From assembly GCF_019422935.1 (NCBI RefSeq), contig NZ_JAHZCJ010000001.1:594127-658126 (forward strand): a stretch of 64,000 nt of DNA, written 5' to 3'. The DNA comes from Desulfovibrio sp. Its GTDB lineage: Bacteria; Desulfobacterota; Desulfovibrionia; Desulfovibrionales; Desulfovibrionaceae. Both the position numbers and the translations under genes were made by a program. The notes below the pieces were generated by a model. It was not told where the DNA came from and did not search any database. It worked only from the letters and a program-made list of their open reading frames with translations. How positions within the stretch are numbered: the stretch's first letter is position 1; each line of letters starts with the position of its first letter. Shown here piece by piece: positions 15,613-26,300 of this stretch.

Positions 15613-15885
15613 ATGGCCGTTTTACAATTCTCTGGAGAGCGAGAAGCCATCTCATATGACGGAATTGATGGCGGAGATTCAGGGGGTGGAAATATGGAAG
15701 CACGAATAGCACGCCTTGAAAGTGACATGTCTCATGTGAAGTCTGATATTTCGGAAATTAAAGCAGACTTCAGGGAATTCAGAAAGGATGCAAGAACAGA
15801 CTTCCGTCTGACATTTGGAGCCTTGATAGCTGTTGCCTTAGGCCTAGCTGGTCTAATGGCTAAGGGATTCGGCTGGATAGGGTAA
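15613..15885 (+). CDS. Coiled-coil protein with C-terminal membrane segment
   Basis: A 90-residue protein: residues 28-62 form a heptad-like coiled coil (MEARIARLESDMSHVKSDIS), and residues 67-86 are a single membrane span (FGALIAVALGLAGLMAKGFG). The layout resembles the XhlA-type phage haemolysin/holin-helper proteins, and a second protein of the same plan is encoded at 44945-45220. It is coupled to the preceding small gene. A role in membrane permeability or in anchoring a partner is possible. Confidence 0.65.
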   Translation: MAVLQFSGEREAISYDGIDGGDSGGGNMEARIARLESDMSHVKSDISEIKADFREFRKDARTDFRLTFGALIAVALGLAGLMAKGFGWIG

Positions 15886-15908
15886 TCTAATCATAATCTT
15901 TGTTCTTG

Positions 15909-15965
15909 GGGCCGCCCTGTGCGGCCCTTTTTTCAACCCACCTGCCCCCGCCATCGGGGGCTTTT
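15909..15965 (+). terminator. Two tandem terminators
   Basis: GGGCCGC-CCTGT-GCGGCCC followed by six T (15909-15933), then GCCCCCG-CCAT-CGGGGGC followed by TTTT (15944-15965). A double stop after a two-gene cargo unit. Confidence 0.85.
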
Positions 15966-15985
15966 CTTTTCCCCTATTCCGTCGC

Positions 15986-16015
15986 TGGGTTGAGCCGATA
16001 TTTGAGAATTGGTAT
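15986..16015 (+). promoter_or_regulatory. Cargo-gene promoter, TGGGTT-N18-TGGTAT
   Basis: It shares the GAGCCG(A/G)-ATTT spacer start and the exact 18-base spacing with the element at 14755-14784. It lies just after the double terminator and about 100 bases before the lipoprotein gene. Confidence 0.35.
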
Positions 16016-16114
16016 GCATGAAAATCGAGTAGGGTAGAGCGTGAGGCGTTTGCCTCACAGTTGGGAGAAGGCTGAAACATTTGGCTTAGTGTACATAATC
16101 AATCTGGGGGAAAT

Positions 16115-16786
16115 ATGCAGAAGGTCGTTTTTTTCACGATCACCATTGCCTTTATTCTTTGTGCTGGCTGCGCCCCTCAAAAACCAATGACGCCAGAAGA
16201 AATCGCCGCAGAGCGAACCCGGCAAATGGCGATGATTACCCGTAGCTATCCTGATAAAAAGCCAGAAGAGGTCCTGCTTGCCTCGGCCAGGATATTCAGT
16301 CTTGCCGATGATGATTATACCGTGAGCCATTCACCGACGGCTATCCAAGCTCAACGGAATTGGATGATTTATCTTGTGATTTCCGCAGCAATGGGGACTG
16401 ACACCTGGATCGTTGAAGTCACACCAGACGGGGATGGAACAAAGGTTATGGCGAGACACTCAGGCCAGGCCTCAAGTGTTACAGCAATGGCGGTGCCCAC
16501 ATCGAACGGTGGGATGTCCACGACAGCCGTCACCTCTCCAGCAATGCAAAATATGACGACACGCCCAGCTATCTATCAGCTATTCTTCGCTCGACTTGAT
16601 AATTTATTAGGAAAGCGTTCAGACTGGGTGACTTGTAAAGACGCAAATGCCCAATTCACAGATGGGTTTCTTGATCCGCTCTGTACGGTGGCGAATGACA
16701 GAACCCCTGATGGGAAATCCTCTGCCCAGCGCCGTGAAATTGAAGAAAGGAATAAGCCAACGAGTGGTGTTTCAATTGGTGGGTAA
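16115..16786 (+). CDS. Lipoprotein of unknown function
   Basis: A 223-residue exported lipoprotein: MQKVVFFTITIAFILCAGC carries the lipobox LCAGC (Cys19). The mature protein contains a region in the style of a small stress or YfiB/DUF4823-type domain (SYPDKKPEEVLLASARIFSLA, split by DDDYT) and a Thr/Met-rich stretch (MAVPTSNGGMSTTAVTSPAM), but I cannot name a family. GGGGGAAAT precedes the ATG. It stands alone between two terminators, so it is a cargo gene that changes the lysogen's envelope rather than a virion gene. Confidence 0.7.
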   Translation: MQKVVFFTITIAFILCAGCAPQKPMTPEEIAAERTRQMAMITRSYPDKKPEEVLLASARIFSLADDDYTVSHSPTAIQAQRNWMIYLVISAAMGTDTWIVEVTPDGDGTKVMARHSGQASSVTAMAVPTSNGGMSTTAVTSPAMQNMTTRPAIYQLFFARLDNLLGKRSDWVTCKDANAQFTDGFLDPLCTVANDRTPDGKSSAQRREIEERNKPTSGVSIGG

Positions 16787-16856
16787 CTTTACCTAAAGTA
16801 GACCAGTTATTGGGTCGAGGAATCATCACAAAAATAATATTAATTTGGGGGGATGC

Positions 16857-17240
16857 ATGATTAACTACTTTGATGATGAGGATAAAAGGCATTGGCCATG
16901 GAGAGCTGTCCAAATATGGCAGATATTGGTCTCCAAGGCCGTTAATAAACAACTCATGACCTATGGCGAGCTTGCAAATATCCTTGGGTTTGATGGGGCT
17001 ACTGTTCTCGCACATCCATTGGGCCATATTGCTGTTTATTGTGAAGAAAATGACCTTCCACCGTTAACATCACTTGTTATCAACCAAGGTGGAAAGCCTG
17101 GGGACGGGTTTCCCGAAAATGGGAAATATTCTTCTCCTGATGAAGCAAGGTTTAAAGTATTCACTGTAAAATGGTATAAAATTGTCCCGCCAACGGCTGA
17201 AGAATTTGCAGAGCTTGGAAGCGGGTTCGAAAGAAATTGA
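16857..17240 (+). CDS. Conserved hypothetical protein with MGMT-like winged-helix style
   Basis: A 127-residue cytoplasmic protein. It contains QLMTYGELANILGFDGATVL, then AHPLGHIAVYCEENDLPPLT and VINQGGKPGDGFP. The YGELA-x-x-LG and PLGHIAxYC phrases resemble the DNA-binding half of alkyltransferase-like (MGMT-fold) proteins, but the PCHR catalytic motif is absent. I recall similar stand-alone proteins of unknown function in proteobacteria and phages. The ATG at 16857 follows a GGGGGGA ribosome site; a TTG four codons earlier is inside that site. It converges on the giant phage gene. Confidence 0.6.
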   Translation: MINYFDDEDKRHWPWRAVQIWQILVSKAVNKQLMTYGELANILGFDGATVLAHPLGHIAVYCEENDLPPLTSLVINQGGKPGDGFPENGKYSSPDEARFKVFTVKWYKIVPPTAEEFAELGSGFERN

Positions 17241-17301
17241 TTAAAAACAGTTGATGGAGGATTGGCGCTATACTTTTAGCCAGGATAGAACGGCCAGCCA
17301 T

Positions 17302-17331
17302 GGATAAGGCTGGAGGACCCCAGCCTTATCC
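17302..17331. terminator. Perfect 12-bp hairpin between convergent genes
   Basis: GGATAAGGCTGG-AGGACC-CCAGCCTTATCC, a perfect 12-base-pair stem between the plus-strand cargo gene and the end of the giant minus-strand gene. There is no T tract on either strand, so it may stop transcription only with help or act as an RNA-end protector. Confidence 0.5.
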
Positions 17332-17376
17332 AGTTAAAGAAGACCTATACAATCGGGAGTCGCAAAAAATTCCTCG

Positions 17377-20300
17377 TCAGTTCCATGCCTCCTGCAGCCT
17401 CGCCTTTTCCCGCAGGTTCTTTGGCGTGGGCCTGTTCTCACGCCTGCGCGCTTTTACCCTGCGGATCACATCCTTAGGGGCAATAAGCATGCTGGGCTTC
17501 CTTTCTTCCTGCATGCGGGTATTCCAATCCTTAAGCTCCTTGAGCATTTCCTTCCTACCCGCCGGGTCTCCTGTATCAAACGTCTTCAACGCCAATGCAG
17601 TAAGCTCATCAAGCTTGTCGTCGCGCACCTGCTTTGAATGCTGCGAGGCGGCATAGGCGTCATAGCTCTTTGTGCTGCTGACAGGCTGGAAGCCCAGCAT
17701 CTTGCCTATGGCCTCGCTTGACGAAAGTTTGCGCGCGCCATGTGTGCCAGGGTCATTTATTGGCCGCCCCGACATGGTTGTTTGCCCCTGGGTGTAAAGC
17801 CGCCAAGCCTGCATGCCGCTCTTGAAGGCAACAGGCATAGCCTCCTCGATCATTCTCCAGGTATTTCCTTTGCTGTGGGCCTCAATCATCTTGGAGGGCT
17901 TTTCAATCAGCAAATCGTAGGGGATGCCGATTATGTCCCCAATGCTCTGGGTAAGCACATCCTTAGGCGTCTTGCCCTTGGCAAGACCGTTTGTGATTGG
18001 CGTTTCCATTTTGAGCGAGCCGCCTATGTTCACCCCGGCCATAGCAGGCGTACCGTAACAAACCGCATCACGCAGTAGGTTGTTATTGGGCAGCCAGGAG
18101 CGCAGCTTTTCCGTCCAGTCATCATCGTCGCCAGTGGCCGCCTGACACAGGGCCATAATGGTTGCATAGAAGGGCAAAGCGGTTACGCCACCAAGGGCCA
18201 TTGTGGCCCCCAGGCTTTTCGCTACAAAGGCCGCACCTTCTTTGCCTTGCGTCCCCAAGGCCCAAGACCACATGGCAATCATATTGTGCGTGAACGTGCG
18301 GAACGTATAGAGCGAAGCCATTGAGCGCCCAGCGGTGTTGCTGCGCATGAACTCTGGCAAGTTTGACTTGCCGTAGACGAAGTGAGCGTCGCGCACCACA
18401 TCCGTGGCAAATTCTTTCGCCTGGTCATAATTCGCCTGTTCGCCCCTGACGCCATACTTCTCTTTTGCCTGCTGCTTGAGCTTTCCGCTCCGGGCAGCGC
18501 GGAAGGCAGCCAATGCCAAACTGGCTCTGTTGAAACGTTCTACTTCGCTCATGGGCAGGCCCAATACCTTGGTGAACTTGTTCCAGAGCGTCGCACCTGT
18601 GAAGCCCTGCAAATGTCCGCGCACTTCTTCCATGAAAGCGTCGGTGATCACGCTTTCGCCGTAAAGTTCGTGCACGAGCTTTGCTTCTTCGTCCGAAAGA
18701 CCTTTACCCTTGCTGCCTGTCACCCGGTCAATGATTGCTTTTTGCGCGCCATCGAGCCAGAGGCGGCCGCCGCCGGTTACATCCATCTGCAAGCGCGGAA
18801 CACCCACCACAAGGTTCTGAGTGGCGTTTACAAACGCCGTTTTGATCGAGCCGCCAAGGTACCAAGCAAAGGCAACAGACTTGATATTCCCGGTGATCCT
18901 GTCCACACGGTCAGAGTTGCGTAGCATGTCCTTGACGTATTGGGCAGTGTACTTCCAAAGATTCGGCGTGCGCCGCGCATCAATGCCCGACAACGCCTCG
19001 CTAAAATCCTTTGCGGCCTCCATTTTTGTCAGCCAGCCATTCAGACCAGACTTGTAGTCATAAAGTACCCGCGTAATGTCCTCACGCTCAAAGCCAGGCA
19101 CTCCCTTTCGCTGGATGCCATGCGCGCCCCAGCCCCGCGCCTTGAGCACGTCGGCTACACCAGACGTGAGCAATTCATTGATTTCGGCAGCGCGCTCCTT
19201 GTCCGCAATCTTCGATGTTGCCGCACGGATGATTTGTTCCATGGCCTCCGAGTCAATCGGTGCGCCAAGAATGTCATCCGGCAGGCGGTCATTCTTTCCA
19301 TCCATCCAGGCCGCGTCTGGATAGTTTTTCTTCTGCTCGGCGGCAATTTGCGCGGCCTTCCTTTTGGCGAGAGTTTCGTTTGCAGCGTCGAAGTGTTGCC
19401 TGAACACGACATCCTTCCCCACTTTGGCTTGTATGAAATAGTTCCCATAGCGGTGGTGGGGGAAGTAGTTCGGCACATGACCAATGCTTTGCCGGAATTC
19501 CCTGATAGCGTCGTCGCTCATTTCAGACATGCCAGCCATGCGGTTATGGGCCCGCACCAAGTCCTCATCAAGACTCTTACGGATTTCGAGCATAGCGTCC
19601 TTGGCAGCCTTTGTGCCTTCCAGGCCGCCGAGCCATTTCTTGTACTCCCGATAAAATTCAGGGTTCACAGAAATGAGTTCTCGCCCGTTGGCCAGAGTTT
19701 CCTTGGTGACAAACTTGTCAACGCCGGAAGAGTCAATCTGCCATGCGTCGCGGCCCTCATTCTCCCAAAGTAACTTTTTCAGACTGTCCATGTCGGCAGG
19801 CTTGAGCCTGTCCTTGCCGAAAATACTCGGGACAGATTCAAGGCTCTGCTTGAGAGCAGATGACCGTTCATCCAAGCGTTGCAACTGCCGTTCATAGATT
19901 TTGGCAAAGGCCGGCGCTTTTTTGGCAATCCAGTGTGGCAGGTTGAATACACTTTGCACGAGGCTGAGGTCATCCTTCCTGAACATATGGTGGATCTCAG
20001 GAGCGTCAGCAATCTTTGTGGCACTGGCTCCCCCCAGATTAAGAATGTCCTGCACGGAAAGAGAAGCTAGAGGCTTGGTGTCAGCAGATACAGCAGACTT
20101 GACGACATCCTTCTCAGTGAGTATTTTTATTCCACGAGGGTCGGACGGAAGAACGAAGGCCCCGGGCAATTGGAGCCCGGACATGCGTCGGCTTCCCCCG
20201 ACCTCTTGTATTTCCCGCAACCAAGCGGGAATTTTTGTTTTATCCGCATACAGCCTACGCCCAGCCTGAATTTCGTTTTTGACCCATCCAAGACCGCCAT

Positions 20301-23300
20301 TAGACTTGCCATACACGCTTGAAACCTCGTTGATGGAAATGGTCCCGCGCTGCACGTCCAAATGAATTGCTGCAAGCACAGGCATCCCCTCATGCACGCT
20401 TTCCACCAAGGAAACCAGACTGTCAGCCTGAGTCGCTGACCGAAATACCATGACCGGTTCTGCAAGCAGGGCGGGCAGGCGGCGCACAAGATCATCTGGC
20501 AATCCATGCTTTCCATCGGTTCCAATTTTCTTGAGGACGGCCTGTGTCATGGTCATATTGAGCGCAGGTGCTCCAAGCTTGCGGAGAACGTCAGGCGTAT
20601 GCCCCACAGTAAGTATCGCGCGCGGATTAGTTTCTCCCGATGCTATGCCGTCAAGTTGCGAGTTCCATGCATCAATGTCGTTCTGGATCTGTTCGCCTGG
20701 GTCAGATTTTGATGCATAGGCAAGATCGTCTACGTCCTTCCGCACCGCAGAGGTTTGTCCATCAATCACATGACGGCCCAGTGCGGAGAGCATGGCGTCA
20801 ATGTTGTTCAGCTTCATAGAACCTTCGCGTCCAGAGACAGCGCGAACGATGCTATTCCATGCGCGGCCCAGGGCGGCAACAACCCTGCGCCAAAGATTAC
20901 CCTCGGCGCGTTCAAGAAGTCCCTGCCCCCTCTTCTCGGCCAGAGCCGCGATCACTTCTTCCATTACCGTTTGCCGATCCTGCAAGCGGCTGGTTGGAGA
21001 TAAGCCGTATCTGCTGGCGATGTCCTTCACCATGGCATTCTTCATGCCACCAGTGCCAAGCCAAAGCTGGTTGAGCACCCGCTTCCTGACGTCAGCCGGG
21101 AGCAGCCCGCGCAGTCCATGGTGAACAATCTGTTCATGGGCCCACACCTCAGCCGCGCGCCTTGGATCACTCAGGTTGTCGGCAACCATCCAGACCACGC
21201 CTGAGCGCGGGTCAAAAACGCCCTCGACGCTGTTTTTAGCGTCCGAATAACGCTCCCTGATCGAATATGGCAGTTCGTCAAAACCTTGCACGACACGCGA
21301 CGCTGCCGCATTTTTTGTCACCTTCCCGATCTTGTCAGCAACGGCCTGCACATCTTCGAGACGCATGCCCTTTTTCCCATCAACGGAAGGAAGGTATTCG
21401 CCAGGGTTCACCTTTGAGGCCATAAGATCATTGTCGCTGTCTGCTTCATTGCTGATTACGCTGGCATCCTTGGATGCAGACAGGCCAAGCTCGTCATCGA
21501 GCTCCTGGCTTCTGGTTATGGCCGCATCCAGTTCTTCTTGCCTGTCGAAAGATTTGTTGTTCGTAAGCCACTTTGTTGCCCCATCAAGCCTGCGGTTTGT
21601 TTTGGCAATGGCCTCTTCGGTTGCCGCAATCCTGCTGGCGCTGTTCTCTGGCGAGGCTCCCTTGACGATGCGCGTCACGGCTCCTTCGGATGATGTTGTG
21701 TCGCCGGTGCTGAACGATGATTCTCCAGACAGGGAAAATCCGTAGCCCGTTGCCTTACGCCACATGGTAATATCGAAGCCGCCAGCCTTGCCGATGACTG
21801 CGCCGCTGGGGATACTCTTGTCAGACACAATGCCGACTATAGCCGCGGCTGCATCTGTAGCTTTGGTGTATCTCTTGCCGCGCAGGGTAAGCGCAAAGTT
21901 CTTCCCGGTCAGCGTTGCCGCTAGGGCTGAGTCCTTCTTTTCTGCCGCAAGCGCGCTTGTTAGGGCGGTGAGACGTGATTTGGCTTCGGCTACCTCACGC
22001 CCTTTGGCCCACTGGTTGCGATCAAATTCACGCTTCAGCACGCTCAATCTGGAAATGGTGTTGTCCAGACCGACCTTTTCAAGAATGCGTTTGTCGCCAG
22101 TGGCAGCGGCCTTGGCTTCCGCTGCGGTAAGCTCGGTAACGCTGATGTCGTCCATATCGCGCTCGGTAACGCCATTCCGCATGGAGGTGGACACAAAGCG
22201 CGCTTTCGATTCCAGAAGCTGCCACATGTAGGCATCAAAGCTGTTTTCGGTCACATAGGTGAATATCTGCACCTCGCTGTTCTTGTTGCCCTGGCGCAGA
22301 ATTCGCCCTTCACGCTGTTCAACAGCTGAGGGTTTCCAGGGGGCGTCAAGATGGTGCAGAGCCACGAGCCGTTCCTGCACGTTAGTTCCCTCACCCATCT
22401 TGGCGGTCGAACCGAGGAGCACACGCACCTTTCCAGCGCGCACGTTTTTGAAAAGCTGGGCCTTTGCCTTGTCACCGTTGAAGTCATGGATAAAGGCAAT
22501 TTCGTCTGCTGGAACACCCATGTCGACGAGGTTGTTCTTGATCTCGTCGTAGACGCTGAATGACCCGCGAGATGCGGCAGCCAGCAAATCATCAGGACTT
22601 GCCTCAGGCTTGGCGGCTTCGCCGTCCTGATCTTGGTTTTCTGCCTCCTTCGGGCCTTTGGCCCTCTGCTTTGATGGCACAGAGAGGTCGCAGAAAACCA
22701 TCTGGGCGAGTCTGTCCTTCGATGTGGATTTCCAGATGTCGTAGATGTTGTCAGTCGCGCGCGCTACCTTGCCATTGGGGTCAGCAGGGAGCGTGTCGTC
22801 AATCAGGCGCATGTCCAGGGCAGCAAGACGCCCCTCGCTTGTGACCTTGAGCATGTTGTCTTTGCGCGGGTCAACAGAACCGCCACGTATCTTCTCAGCC
22901 CTGGCCACAAGTTCATCGACATAATTCGTGAGGGATTCGGACGGCTTTACAGACACAACTTCAGGCTTGCCGCCCTTGAGGTCAGGAAGCGGCAGGTCGA
23001 GGTCTTCCTTGGTCTTCACGTCGGCAAAGCTACGGAACATGGTCAAAAGTTCCGGCACGTTTGTGAAACGCGAGAAGCGGGTATTTTCGCGGAAGTTCCG
23101 GCCATCCGGCGATATTTCCATGCCGGTGACAGTGCGGCCAAACTGGCGCGCCCAAGAATCAAACATTTCAAGGCCGGATTCGCGCAGCAGATGCGGAGCT
23201 ACATACCTGGTCATGGTGTACATTTCGGCCACGGTATTGGAGATTGGCGTGCCGGTGGCAAACACAAGGCTCCTGCCAGGGTGCAGTTCGTCGAGGTACT

Positions 23301-26300
23301 GCGTCTTCAGAAGCATGTCCTCAGCGCGCTGGGAATGACTATTGGGCAGACCGGCAATGCGCTGCATCCGAGTGACGTAGCTCAGGTTCTTGAAGTTATG
23401 GGCCTCATCGACAAACATGAAGTCCACGCCAAGTTCTTCAAAATTCACCTGGTTATCTTTGGCATTTTTTCCGTCTTCAAGCAGCGTGCGAAGTTTTTCT
23501 TCAAGGCGCATCTTCTGCTTTTCAAGTTGCTTAACAAGCCTGTTTTCAGAACGCCCGCGCCCAGCTTTCTTTTCTTCGTTCTCGGCGCGCAGGGCAGATT
23601 CATACTGCTCAATCTGGTCGCGGATGTGCTTTTCTTTCCGCTCCACAGAAATGGGGATGCGGCCATATGATGAGTGGGTCATGACCACGGCGTCCCAATT
23701 GCCGGTTGCTATACGGCTCACAAACTTGCGGCGCTTATCTTTTTGCAGGTCAGCCTTGGATGCAACGAGGATATTGGCAGCAGGGTAGGCCTGCAAAAAC
23801 TCGCGCGACCACTGCTCAAGCATGTGGTTGGGAACGACGTAAAGCGGCTTGTTGATCATCCCAAGGCGCTTCATTTCCATGCCAGCGGCAATCATTTCAT
23901 ACGTTTTGCCAGCACCCACCGCGTGGGCTACCAGCGTATTGCCCTTCTGGATAATCCTCCAAACGGCACTTTTCTGGTGCGGGCGCAGGGCAAATGGTTT
24001 CCCTTCTATAGTGTCGGCAATGCCGGGCAATACAAGGTGCGAGCCATCAGCCTCATAAAGGCGCATGGCATTGTAAGTGTCGTTGTAAATGCGGGCCAAT
24101 TCAGCGGCGCGCTTTTCATCCTCCAGAATCCAGCGCGAGAATTCTTCACGCAATTTGCGTTGCGCCTCGCGGGCGGCAATGGTGGCTTCCTTGTTCACGA
24201 TCACGCCATCAGACGTGTCGATCAGAATTTTTGTCTGTTTCAGGTTGAGGGAGTCATTAAGCAGTTCCAGGGCGCTGCGCTCTGGCGTGCCGTACTCATT
24301 GCTAAGGCCGCTTTTTTTGACGTTCAGCGACCACTGCGCCAGTTCCTTTGAATAGCGTGCAGATACGTCGGAAGACGTTATGCCAAGGATTTTTGCCGCA
24401 AACTCTTCAACCCGTGTCGAGGGAACCCACCCGGCGCCAAGGTCAACGCGGATGTCATGCGGTGGAACATCCTGCGGCTGTACCGCCTCAAGAGCATTAA
24501 CGTTTTCCTTGAACTTCTCGTCCTTTTCGGCGGCCCTCTTTGCCTCGGCAAGTTTTTTGCGGACGTTGCCCGAGAGATAGTCGTCGGCAGTTTCCCACTG
24601 GTTTCCCTTGGGGTTCTGAAAGATGGTTCCGTGCAAATCGTCAATAACTGCTTGCTCAGAAAGGCCCGTCATCTTCGCAATGCCTGGAATGTCAACGTGG
24701 CCTATATCCGCAAGCTGGGCGTGCAGGGCATCCTGCGGCGTCTCGGCATGCTCAATGATCTTGGGTTCAGCGATTGTCCGACGCGCGAAGATGTCGGCCT
24801 TTTCAGCCGTGGACTGAGCACCGTTTTTGCCCTTGGTGTAGTTGTTTTCCAGGGCTTGCAAGAGAGGGAAGTCTGGGTCTTCAGACATAGCCAGGCGGTT
24901 GGCATTGTCATTCAAAAAGCCGTGCTGCCTCACAAATGAGTCGTAGGCGTCGTTGAGAGCCTTGCGAGAATGCGCAATGCTGTCTTCATTTCCGTTCATC
25001 TGCGCCCGCAGGTTTGAACGCAGGGCATCACGAACCCCTATCATCCCGGCAATACGCGCAGCTTTCTTCCCGTCAGCAGCATATGGCTTCAGTTCGCCGT
25101 CAGATACCTGAACGATGCTGCCTTTGCCATCCAGCAGCAGCTGGCCCTCTTTGGCGTCCTGCATTTGCACATTGGCCGTTGCTTTCTGATCTTCATGGCG
25201 TAGACCTTCACTTGAAAATACACCCTCTGGGAGCTTTTTCAGCGCGCCACCCAAAGCGGCCGGCATGTCCCTGCCGTCATCCTTAAGCGCCGTCCTGCCA
25301 GGGTAGAGCTTATCGTCTGCCAGCTGCCCCAGCATCATTTCTGGGTGCGCAGAATAGTATTCATTGTTCCGCAGATGCTTGCCCGTCTTCTCAGAAACAA
25401 CGTCGGTATCAACAACATCCTTCCATGCTGGGCTGGTGTTGGTCTCGCCTTCACCAAGGCGCTGCAAAAACAGGATATCCGTTGTCACGTCCGTGAGGGC
25501 ATTCTTGCTGAATGATGTGCCAGGCAGCCGAATCGCGCCGAGCAGGCGCGCCTTGTCGGCGGCCAACTGGCGCATATTCATTGAGCGCCCGCTGTTCAGT
25601 GAGCCGGAAGTGGTGATAAAGGCTACCACGCCGCCCGGGCGCACAAGGTCGAGCGCGCGAGTGATGAAATAGTCGTGGATGAAGAGATTGTGCTTCGCGT
25701 AGCGGGTGTCGTGCAGTTTGTAGTCACCGAAAGGCACATTGGATATGGCCAGGTCAAAGTTGCCATCGCGCAGCTTGGCGGTTTCAAATCCCTGCGAAAG
25801 AATGGTCTGCTTTGGATAAAGCTGCTTTGCGATCCGCGCGGTAATGCCATCAAGCTCAATACCGGTGACGTGGGACTTTTTGTAAACGTCATCGGGCATC
25901 AAGCCAATGAAATTGCCAACGCCCATAGAAGGCTCAAGGACTTTGCCGCCCTTGAAGCTCATGCGCTTGATGGCATCCCACATTGCCGTGATTATTTGCG
26001 GAGATGTGTAGTGAGCGTTGGTAGTGGATCTGCGCGATTCTTCAAACTCTTTTGGCGAAAGAAGCTCGCGCAGTTCGGCTCGTCTGCGGGTCAGCGCAGG
26101 GTCAGCCTTGCCGCCTTCGGCAAACATTTCAGGCATGCCGCCCCAGCCAATATAGCGGGCAAGGGTTTTCTGTTCGTCTTCGGTAGCTGGGCGGCCAGAC
26201 TGCTCAATTTCCTTGAGCGTGCGAATGGCAGAAAGGTTGTCGTTGAATTTGGCGACCTTTCCACCTTCTCCGATGTGGTCATCGGGGGAAATGCGATAAT

